Origin: Lantana camara
Taxonomy: Eukaryota; Streptophyta; Magnoliopsida; Lamiales; Verbenaceae
Length of the DNA stretch: 64,000 nt
Assembly (NCBI GenBank): GCA_037501455.1
Contig: CM074864.1
Coordinates: forward strand, 34,126,001-34,190,000
Direction of reading: 5' to 3'
A program made the position numbers and the translations under genes. Of this stretch, positions 35,001 to 44,470 are shown piece after piece. Below the pieces are notes generated by a model, which had not been told where the DNA came from, ran no database searches, and was given only the letters and a program-made list of their open reading frames with translations. Positions within the stretch are counted from its first letter, which is position 1. The number at the start of each line of letters is the position of its first letter.

Positions 35001-35770
35001 GGAAACAGGAGTGAATTTCTAATTAATAAAATTGGGATTGTTTTGGCCCTTGGCCTAACTCTTTTACTCTCCTATATCTAGTATCACGTGATAAATATTT
35101 TAGAATGCAAAAACCACGCCCTGGTTCACGAACTCCCCCTTTATGATATGTGTTGTGCTCTATATATGTATATACGCGCGTGTGTGTAGCCCCTCGCTCA
35201 GTCTTTGGACTGACCCCTCCCCTTTTATGTTTTTAGTTTGCAGGCTTTGCTTTGGAGATCGTTGAAGTTCGTGCTAGGCGGAGGTGTGTCGTGTCTTTTG
35301 AGTCTGTGTCTGCACGTTTCAGTTTGTTAAGCATTTTGTTCTGATTTATAATTTTTAAATTTCGTATAAGATATGTTTTGTACAGGTTTGAAATTATGAG
35401 TTGAATGTTTGGAATTCGGGACAGGTTAGGACAGGTGCTCGGATTAGTTGAACCCGTTTTGATGTGTGATCATTCGGGGCAGGTTAGGACAGGTTTGCTG
35501 GACTAGTTGAACTCGTATATTTGATTCTAATGTATGTACTACGTTGTATGCTTGGTGCGTAAAAGTTTTTGAAAGTTGGCATTTCGTACTACTTCCGCTG
35601 TCATGCTTCGCATATTTTCTTTTGTACAGGGTTAGGCACCGCCTAGCTAGTGTGTGCGTTTTCGTTTGTCACTCGTTCGCTGTGACTTGGTGCGTGTGCG
35701 GACTCTCCATTTCGTACACGTGTCGGTTCATAGTGCGGGGGATGTGGCGCCTCACGTGCGGGGTGTTACA
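32064..35770 (+). repeat. 3' LTR of middle element, internally deleted
   Basis: Matches the 5' LTR except for a loss of about 415 bp corresponding to 17914-18325. At the junction (near 33108-33130) 'gagaattattt' is doubled. It ends GGGTGTTACA at 35770, followed by GAAAT. Confidence 0.92.
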
Positions 35771-35775
35771 GAAAT

Positions 35776-36570
35776 GATGTAAAGGCTGAGGAGTGGCTTT
35801 CAGAGATAGAGGGTATCTTCGAAATATGGCCACGTAACTCTCAAGATATGGCTCGCCTTGCCACATTTCTCCTATAGGGACAAGCAAGACAGTGGTGGAA
35901 AAGGTTTGCTCAACAACTAGAGACTACGAACGAAGTATTGACTTGGGAAGTGTTTGTCCGAGAATTTCGAAGAAGGTTTGCACCAGCTATTCTACAAGAG
36001 CGGAGACTTGAAGAATTTCTCACCTTGAAGCAAGGAGATAGGACCGTTATGGAGTATATGGAGGAATTTGAGAAATTGGGCATGTATGTGCCTCACATTA
36101 CGGGTAATGAACAAATGAAGGCCAAATACTTCATGGAAGGTCTTCGGGATGAATTCAAGGAAGCCCTAATTGCAAAGGATACGACTACGTGGGATAAAGC
36201 CACGAAGAAAGTTTCAAGGGTCGAGACTTGGATCATGACTAGAGGCAAGGAAGAAGAGGTATTGGGGTCTAATGTTGAGTCGGGTTTATGCTCAAACCTG
36301 CAAGTAGGAGGAGAATCTCATCAACATCGAACTCGAGCCAAGAGAATTCGAGGAAAGAAACACAAGACCGGGAATACTTCAAGGTTGGGGAAAAGACCCC
36401 AATTATGTGCTTATTGTGGAGGAACCTCTCATACTTACGAAGCATGTTGGGATAGACTGAAGAGGTGCTACATTTGTGGGTCAACGGAGCATAAGATTTC
36501 TGAGTGTGATCGACCGAGAGCCAACAAGCAAAAAACACTGGATCATCGGCTTCAAATTGGAAACCAATAG
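35776..36570 (+). pseudogene. gag: gag of the outer element, main part
   Basis: Continues the gag frame broken at 16852. A stop (TAG 35875-35877) interrupts it after LATFLL; from there it is open to TAG 36568-36570. It contains the capsid-type domain (WEVFVREFRRRF, LKQGDRTVMEY) and two zinc knuckles, CAYCGGTSHTYEAC and CYICGSTEHKISEC. Gag forms the particle and binds RNA. No protease or RT follows, so this element is a gag-only derivative. Compared with the left and inner elements it keeps CAA (36031-36033) where both of those have TAA. Confidence 0.85.
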
Positions 36571-38420
36571 GAACCCGGGAATTGAGGTAATTGCATTCAT
36601 GGCACGTGCATTCATCGCACTTTAAATTTTTGCAACTTGGTATCCTCTTTGTCTTAATTATTAATTGCTATTCATTATTAATGTTGTTAATTGTTGATGT
36701 TATTATGTGTCTAAGTGATGATTAAGTGATGCATCTCATTCGCACTTTGACTCAACATGCATATTTAGTGTTTTATTTTAGGATAATTCTTCATTCAAGT
36801 TACCAAGTTGTGTTCAACGGGAATTGGATGAGATGGTTTGGGTTTGGAACAAAAATTAAGGATTTCTTTTGGAGAATATGACGAAGAAGAATGGTTTGAG
36901 AGGTCCCGGTACCAAGCCGAAGAATTTAGGAATTGGGGTATATTTTGAAGAGAAATTAAAGATTCGAGGTAGCTTATTTCACCAAGCACAAGGCATGATT
37001 TGTTTTGGAGTTCGGATTTAAGAATAATGAAGGAAGTTAATTCTTGAAAATAGTTAGAAGAAGACATCAAGATTCTCTACCGGTGGAATTTAAACAAGAA
37101 TAACAAGGGTTAGAACAAGAATTGATTTGGGAGTTGGGAACGAATTTAATCAACTGCAGTTTCAGGATATGGTGACCGTTTTCCATTTAACCATACTTTG
37201 GAGAAGAAGAATCGATAAAGATGATTAGAAGATGTAGATTGAACTTCTAAGGGATTCCAAAATTTTCAAAAGGAGAAGGGTGTTAACCGTAAAGGAAATT
37301 GATGCCACCTTCAAAAGATTTTTATGGGAAGGAAACTATAATTTTAGAGCAAGAGTTTATCTCGGGATTTGGCAACAAATATGAGTAATTAAAATCCCGG
37401 GAGCACGGTGATCAATTGGTTTCTAGTTAACCACGCCTGAAGAGAATAATTTTGGTAGGAAACTTTAATCCAGCATCTAATAGACCTCACAGGAAAGAGA
37501 CGGAAAATTAGGAATAGGATATTTTGATCCGGGAAAGAAACAAGAGTATATTCTTGGGACCACTACAAAGAAACTCTCGAATGGAAGAATTAGAATCATG
37601 ATGTGAAGAAGATTTAACGAGCTTATAAATTATACAAGAATCATAAGGACTAATCGAAATCCAAAGAATTCAAATACTTGAGGAACGAGAACAAGATCAA
37701 GAGAATAAGAATGAGGGTTTGAGTTGAAAGAATTATCAAGGGAAAAATAACAACCATGGAATAAAGATCGGGTTGATATTTGGAGCTCGAGACACGTTGG
37801 GAATTTCATAACCTAACCGCGAACAAAGAAACTTGGAGTTGATCAAATCATCATAAAGATAAGATTCCAACGCTTCGGTGAACGGTACATTAAAAATACA
37901 TACCACGTGCATCATCCATCTTTTGTTTTGCCTTGCTTTGGGTGTGTGTGTTGTTGTTGTGAGTTGTTGGTTACCCTTCGGGGTGACTTGAGTGAGCGAG
38001 TGTTGTTATCTTGCGGTAAGTTGAGGGTCGTGCTTTGCAATGGTCTTCTCAACGAGTTTCCTAGAGCTTGCAGTTGAGGTGAGCAATGTTCGAATGTCAA
38101 CTTCGAACCACGGGTTGTAGTCGCTTTTGGGTTGGAGAGCGAGTGGTGTGAGTTCTTTAACAACTACACTCGTGGTCCCGAATTCTGGGTTGGTTTGGAC
38201 GAATTCAAATGGTGGGAGTTGAATCTCCTGTGAGCCTCCTATCGTGCGAGAAGTCTGAACTACTCCTAATCTGGATCGAGTTCGTGTGAAGCTTGAAGTG
38301 AACGATCAAACCCCCTCCGTGCTTGGAAGACCTTTCCCGGGCTAACCCTTGTCGGAGTGTCACGAGCCCCGAACTTGGGTGAATACGGGAGAGTTGCTCG
38401 TAGTTTTGTTATGAGCGGTA
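36571..38420 (+). other. Non-coding tail of outer element replacing pol
   Basis: About 1.85 kb without supported reading frames. It includes a second leader-like stretch (near 36755-36785, 'caacatgcatatttagtg...ttttagg'), a long purine-rich part rich in gaagaa and caagaa (36790-37870), and a short relic of the protease leader near 37878-37915. It looks like scrambled or unrelated filler between gag and LTR. Confidence 0.6.
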
Positions 38421-38455
38421 GAACCTGGGGGCCAGGTTCTCTTAAGGGGGGAGAT
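38421..38455 (+). other. Pre-PPT hairpin and polypurine tract, outer element
   Basis: GAACCTGG/CCAGGTTC (38421-38439) differs from the left and inner hairpin at one pair, T-A to C-G, changed on both arms. AAGGGGGGAGAT (38444-38455) follows directly before the LTR. Confidence 0.8.
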
Positions 38456-39301
38456 TGTGACGCCCCGCCTCTTCGGTATTCCAGGTACGGCGTCACGAGA
38501 GAGTTTAATTCAGTATTTTGTGAATTATGTGATTGAGCATGCTTACGTGTCAACGTGAGATTTATTTTAATTATGTGTGCTTTAGAATTTAATTAAACTG
38601 TACTTGGGCTCAATTGTCCAATATTTGTAATTTAGGGACCTAATTATAATTAGGACGTTTGAGCCTTCGTGGCTATTTGAGCTCGGGAATTCGAATTCGA
38701 ATTTCGACCCTATCATTGAGTTCGTTTCGATGATTCGGATTCAATGAATTAACCTTTTAATTCTAAAACCATTTGATAGCCTCACCGTTTTAAATCCGAT
38801 CCGTTTGGACCGGATACCGTTTGACCCTACCCGTTTTAACCGACCCGTTTGACCAGCCCCAAAAGGGGCCAGCCTTTCCTCTCTCTCTCCCTCATTGATC
38901 GTTCAGCAACACCAAGGAAGAGAGGAAGAGAAGATATTTTCCCCATTTTGGCCATCAAGCCTTGAGCTCGGGTTTGGGAGATCCAACCGTCCGATCAACG
39001 ACCCAAGGTAAGATTTGTGACCCTCTCGTTACGTGCTTTAATTTATCGTCTCTTTCGTGCCTCGGATATATGCCTACGTGCTTTGTTGGGGGAAGATGAT
39101 GAATAGTAGTGGGTCAGGGGTTTGGCTTGGTTAAGCTCGTTTCGTGAGCTCTTAAGTGTAATTATGTGTTTTATATGTTAAATATGCTTTATTGTGTTAA
39201 TTTTGCATGATTTGGTTGTTGGTTGTGGCTGTGTGGGTGTGGTGGTGTTGGCTCCCGACGCCATTGCTGCTTCTGCTCTGTTTTTTTGAGTAGGACAGGC
39301 C

Positions 39302-39465
39302 GGAACGGCCGTTCCCATTTTGGCCTTGGGGCCGGAACGGCCCTTCCCATCCGCGTATGGGAACGGCCCTTCCCGTTTTGTTCTTTAGGCCGGAACGGCC
39401 CTTCCGGGCAGCGCTCGTGGGAACGGCCGTTCCCGTTTTGCCTTGTGTCTGGGAACGGCCCTTCC
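39302..39465 (+). repeat. Palindrome array, outer-element LTR
   Basis: Six copies of GGAACGGCC(G/C)TTCC start at 39302, 39334, 39360, 39392, 39420 and 39452: three pairs each 32 bp apart, with 26-28 bp between pairs. Copies 1 and 5 are perfect palindromes. Confidence 0.9.
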
Positions 39466-40188
39466 CGTGGTCCAGTAGGTTGGTTTTGAGCTTTTATACT
39501 TTTAATTGATTTCTTTTGCCGCTTATTGATTTATATCTTAATTGTATTGCATGTTTCGATATGAATTCGCATAATATGCTATGTTAGGTGCATGAATTGT
39601 AATTTAATATTAAAGAATGAATATTTTATGCATGATAGTGGTGTCATTTTCATCCCAAATCTTGGTATGCTTCTTTAATTGCGTAATATGTATTTGGTGT
39701 GCAATTATATGATTTTAAATGAATGATTTCTGCATGTATATATGATCTATGACTTCATGTTAATCATAAGCAATGCCGTGCATCTGTTTGGTTCATTCTC
39801 GTGTCTAAGTCCTGTTTTGTATTCAGTTTGTTCAGGTACACCCGGGGTGGTGTTTTGTTGGCCGTGTTGATTCCGGGGTGGATCATTTGTTGTGTCTTCG
39901 GCCACTTCGGTGTCAGGTGAGGTTAGGATATAGTTATTCCTTAATAAAATATGCTCGGTTTTAATGCATGTGATTTAATAAAGCCTTATATATACGTAAA
40001 TAGGTGTGTGATACGTATTTGTTTGATACGTCAAAGATTTGCAAGTATGTTAAGCAATGTACAAGCCTATGTATGCTTGATTGGAATGATTTGTTATGTT
40101 TTGCCACGCGAAGCTATGCTTCTAACCGCATACTTCTCATGAGCCATGTTTGGCAAGGACCGAGTGGATTGAAACTGAAAGTGGTATG

Positions 40189-40236
40189 TATATATATATA
40201 TATGTATAAGTCTGTCTGTCTGTCTGTCTGTCTCTG
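40189..40236 (+). repeat. (TA)n and (TCTG)n microsatellites
   Basis: A TA run to about 40205 is followed by five TCTG units (40211-40230). A degraded form lies in the inverted copy near 52955-53010. Confidence 0.9.
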
Positions 40237-41189
40237 TTGTAGCGGGTTATGATATGATATGTGTATGTTGGGCCTCGGGACGGCATAGGGCCGTCGAGGT
40301 TAAGCCTGTGTGTAACGCCCCGTTTTTCTTATGTGCAATATGTGATAATTTATATACATTGTATAACCTTAGATGCATTATATTTTCTATGAACTTATAT
40401 GAAATAATTTTTAACATGAGAAATTACGTGAATTATTTGACTAATGTGATTTAATTGTCTAATTGCCCTTAAGTGATCATTTTTTGAATCGGTGAACTTA
40501 ATTGCCTATAACTCCTTGGATTTAATTGAACACATTCCATGAACTAGAACTTCTTTGCATTAACTTAAACAACTTAGGGACTTAAGTGCAAATTGTGCCT
40601 TGTCATCCCATTTCTTGGAAGACTTTGATAAATATCTATGCATCTTGTACCCCTCATTTCATTCATCAAATCTCCCACACACACTCACACACTAAATTAC
40701 GGTTGAAACACCATGGAAGAGGAGGAGGAGATTTCATCATTTCTAGCTTGGTTTCAAGGGGAATTTGCATACTTTGAAGCATCATAATCATCACCACTTC
40801 ATCTTCTTCCATCTTTCTTTCTTTTGAGGTACATGGATTAATTGATTGAATTCTTGAGATGGTATGGGAATCTAGGGTTATGATATTTTAGCTTGATAAC
40901 TTGATTAATTGTTGTCATAAGTATGATTCTATGCCTTAGATTGAATTTGAGCATGAATTCTTGAAAATCATGGAAATATATGATGAATCATATATAGGTT
41001 GATGATGATGAATCTTGATGATTTGAGCAAGTTTCCATGGATTACTTGATTCCTAATTGATATATATGAGTTATATGCATGATATATGATTGTTTGGAGT
41101 GTTTTGGTTGAGTTTTGTTGGGGTTTTGCTCCCCTTTCTTCCCTCCACGAACAAGGCCCTATTTTACCCCTTTTTCCACCTCTAGAACA

Positions 41190-41312
41190 GTACCCGGCCG
41201 GGTACTTTTTGTGCATAAAAAGTACCCGGGCGGGTAGTTTCATGCCGAAAAGCTTCTGGACAGCTTTACCCGGTCGGGGAACTTTTCCCTTGAACTTTTC
41301 CCGGCCGGGTAC
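41190..41312 (+). repeat. Palindrome array, solo LTR
   Basis: GTACCCGGCCGGGTAC at 41190 is a perfect palindrome. Related copies lie at 41222, about 41267 and about 41298, making two pairs spaced 31-32 bp. Confidence 0.85.
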
Positions 41313-43078
41313 TCCCTCATCCGAACTCTAAATGACCTAATTTTTAATTCTTTGGAAAGCTCTTGAAGTCTAGAACAATGTCCAATTGGAATCACCTCAA
41401 TATCATTTTCCATTTGTGAGATATTATCAATTCTTTTTGGTGTCGCTGCTTTCCCGATAAACTACACTCGCCTAACTTCAACCGTCCGCCATTTTCTCCT
41501 CGCTTTGAACTAGAGAACGAGCCATATATGCTCGGAAAGGTCTTTGTGTCTATTTTCACACCCGATAAAAAAAACTCAATTCCCACTTCTATAATTAAAG
41601 ATATTCCAGTTTTCCTACAGCATGTGCATTTCCGAAAATTGTCGGTTTTTGCCGAACTTCACCAAAACCCTTCTTATCGCTTTCCTTTCACTTCCTTGGC
41701 CCCTGTATGTGACTTATATGATAAATATACTTGATTAATTGATAAGTATGCTCCTACTTGACACTTCTTGGTACTTAATTGCTCAAACGTTATTGTGTGA
41801 CTTCATGTTTTATATGAATTGAACTTGAAATAATTGAATAATATGAATACATGATTTCTTGTTAGTAATTTCAACTCTTAGGTGTTAATTGGTGTTTATA
41901 CATGCTTGGTGTTAATTGATTGCTTGATTTTATTTAAATTACATGAGCATTGCCGTGCGTCATACTTGGTCTCATATTGAGTCATGTCTCACGAGTTCCC
42001 ATATTCCCTTTCTTGTTCAGTTTTTCTCCAGGGCGGAGATCATGGATCGTTTGGGCGCTCTCTTGTATCTTTGTCTTATCCCGTCGCTCATCAGGTGAGG
42101 TTTAAATTCTAGCTACTTAGAACCCTTACAACCCTACGTGTGTTTTCGGCCAAAAATATATATATATTTATAGTTTTCAAATCTTATTGATTTACAACGG
42201 ATTTCATGAATTGAACGGATTGATTGATTGATTGATTGAATGTTTTGGCGAGTAACTATTGTTCACATTGGGCCCCGAGGGTAGTGTATTGAGCCAACCG
42301 GGGAAGCAAGGGCTGACGGGTAACTCTTGCACTACCCTCACCATTGTGGGATCACCTCTGAATCTACCAGGAGGTTTGGTGGAGGAAGAAATCCCGTGCG
42401 TGGGAGTCATGTTCCCGACGTACACCATGATTGGATGGTTGGGTCTTGCAAGCCCGCCATCACCCGGAGGAAGAAGGATGCATTGATTAAAATTGCTAAT
42501 TGTGCACGGAATTGTTTGTGTGATCACCTAACTCACTAATGAATTGAATGATTGTACACTTTTGGTGAAAGGTTGGAGATTTGCCCTCACTCGCCGGGCC
42601 ACGAGTTGAATTGATAATAATTGAATTATTAAATTGATTAGTTGTAGTCTCGGGCGAGGATTACTTTAATAATTGAACTTATATTATTTATTTCATGAAA
42701 ACTTACCCGAGACCATAGCTTGCATGGTAATTGCGCTTATATTTATTTAAACCCCTCACTCAGTCTTCGGTTGACTGACACCCTCACCTTTTCAAGTCTG
42801 CAGGTTGCATGCTAGGCGGGATCGAGTCAAGTCTTTAATTTCGGGTCTAGCATAAGGTCATATATATTATTGATGCATATGAGTTATCTTGATACTCTTG
42901 TATATTATGATTTGTCTTTGGAAATTGATATTGTATATATGAAATAATGGAAATGACCTCGAAAGATGTTAAAGACATGAATGTTATATTATGCTTCCGT
43001 TTTATTGATTATCATGATCGTATTTAATTGAGGGTTAGTCCCGCCTAGCTAGTGTGTCGTTTTGAGTTTTTATTATCA

Positions 43079-43149
43079 CCCGTTCGCCATGAGTCCAGTT
43101 CATATATGGACTACCCATTTCATGTGTGAGCTAGACTTATGGTGCGGGG
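43079..43149 (+). other. Terminal LTR stem-loop, solo LTR
   Basis: CCCG-TT-CGCCATGAGTC pairs with GACTTATGGTGCGGG. Confidence 0.6.
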
Positions 43150-44155
43150 GTGTGGCATCTCGGCGTTCCGGGTGCTACACTGTGCATAGTCTCCATCTAT
43201 AGAGGATCACCCCTGAACTCGCCAGGAGGTTTGGTGAGGGAAGGAATCCTGAGGGTTTGAGTACTCGCAAGGCACTCCCCTCGTTTGTTTGGATGGTTTG
43301 GGCGTATACACCCTTCCATCACCCGGAGTTGAGGATGATATGATATGATATGTATGTAAGTTTACTATTTTGAATCTGATATGTTATGCTATGAGGAGAT
43401 TGGGGGAGTCGGAGCTCGTACCCGCCGAGTTCTATACGATATGTTATGTATGTTCTGTTAAGGTTTATGAAACGGGGATAGATTCTTAGATAAATTAAAA
43501 GGGAACTTTTATAAGACAAGCTAAGTTTTGAATATGTTAAGATTTGGTAAGCTTTGCTAAGTTATTTTGGTTTGTTTGATTTTGCTAAGATAAGCCCTTT
43601 ATGTATATATATCAAGTGAAATGATTTAGTGTGCAAAAAACTATCCCTGCATTCATGAACATTATGAGTTTGATACGTGCTTTGCTCTTATATATATAGC
43701 GTGAGTGTGTTACCCCTCGCTCAGTCAAGTTAAGACTGACCCCTCCCCTTTTACTTTTAGTTGCAGGTTTTGCTTGGAGTTCGGGCTAGGCGGAGTGGGT
43801 CTGTCTTTTGGAGTCTGTTCCGAGTCTTTATTTAGTAGGTGGTCTTGCATTCGCATTTCTTTCTTTCGGCTTATGTATAAGATATGTTTGAATATGATAT
43901 TTAGAATTTATATATAAATTGATATGTATAATTCGGGACAGGTTAGGACAGGTTTGCTCGGCTTAGTTGAACCCGTTGGATTTATGGTTATCGTTTGATA
44001 TTCGGGATTAGGTATTTATGCTAGTGGAACCCGTCAACTGCTTATGAATGTTTTGTTTATTGCTTGGCTTGTTTCACTTCCGCATTCTTGTTGTGGTTTG
44101 AGTTTTTCTTTCAGGGTCTAAGCTCCGCCTAGCCTAGGTGTGAGTTTGTCAGTCT

Positions 44156-44225
44156 CCCGTTCGCCACTATTTGGTTAATGTATGGACTCTCCATTTCATA
44201 TGTGGATCAGACTTTGGTGCGGGGG
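44156..44225 (+). other. Terminal LTR stem-loop, outer element
   Basis: CCCG-TT-CGCCA pairs with TGGTGCGGG; the upper stem is weaker than in the other families. Confidence 0.5.
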
Positions 44226-44259
44226 ATGTGGTGACCCACCGTGCGGGTGCTACAAAAAT

Positions 44260-44470
44260 CGAACTCCATTTCTACATCTTTCAAGCTAAAAATTAAGAAA
44301 TATCATTTCCAGAATTCGTGAACACTCGAATACAACCATGAGAAGCACCAATAATGTAAGTTTCAAGTCTAACAGAAAACTGACAATTCAAATAAGGCAT
44401 AAGGTTATGAATTATATACTTACGGGCACCAAGACAGTTCCAGTTTCGATGCCATCCATCCTAACCTTCA
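44260..44470 (-). pseudogene. Possible exon and splice donor of the interrupted CACTA-carried gene
   Basis: On the minus strand an open stretch KVRMDGIETGTVLVP (about 44468-44424) is followed by GTAAGTATAT, a strong plant splice donor, and then AT-rich intron-like DNA up to the outer element. The exon's 5' side is cut at 44471 by an LTR. It lies where the glyoxalase and FLX-like region would continue upstream. The family is not recognised. Confidence 0.35.

Larger units (their letters stand above)
16853..35770 (+). mobile_element. Middle element: non-autonomous LTR retrotransposon with ~4-kb LTRs
   Basis: Flanked by GAAAT at 16848-16852 and 35771-35775. LTRs are 4122 bp (5') and 3707 bp (3'). 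The internal DNA (20975-22172 and 31806-32063) is only about 1.45 kb and has no gag or pol, apart from a faint match to the protease leader near 21590-21650. It keeps a perfect methionine PBS and a polypurine tract, so it could be copied with borrowed proteins. A solo LTR of the same family lies at 56970-61004, so the family has been mobile. The inner element is inserted at 22172. Confidence 0.92.
40311..43179 (+). mobile_element. Solo LTR (2869 bp) within outer-element LTR
   Basis: TGTAACGCCCC...GGGTGCTACA with CTGTG duplicated at 40306-40310 and 43180-43184 and no internal region, which is the product of recombination between two LTRs. It has its own palindrome array (41190-41312), a perfect GAGGGTAG/CTACCCTC stem (42277-42339) and a terminal stem-loop (43079-43149). 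It is related to the left-element LTR but is a different family. Confidence 0.93.
16195..44254 (+). mobile_element. Outer element: gag-only non-autonomous Ty3/gypsy element
   Basis: Begins TGTGACGCCCC at 16195 and ends GGGTGCTACA at 44254, flanked by AAAAT on both sides (16190-16194, 44255-44259). Without nested DNA it holds a 276-bp stub of 5' LTR, PBS, a broken gag (to 36570), about 1.9 kb of non-coding tail, polypurine tract and a ~2.9-kb 3' LTR. No protease, RT or integrase remains, so it would depend on proteins from a full relative such as the left or inner families, with which it shares PBS type, pre-PPT hairpin and LTR layout. The middle element sits in its gag and a solo LTR in its 3' LTR. 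Confidence 0.9.
38456..44254 (+). repeat. 3' LTR of outer element, split by a solo LTR
   Basis: Without the insertion at 40311-43184 it is about 2.9 kb. Begins TGTGACGCCCC, ends GGGTGCTACA. Contains a palindrome array (39302-39465), the 'cagtcaagttaagactgacc' block near 43720, long-range stem halves (43786-43793, 44125-44132) and the terminal stem-loop (44156-44225). Confidence 0.92.

Noticed and set aside
39223..39489. Open frame rich in RNG, RPFPF and similar repeats (also 53664-53966 in reverse)
   Set aside because: It is the palindrome array of the LTR read as protein; the equivalent arrays in other families do not keep a frame.
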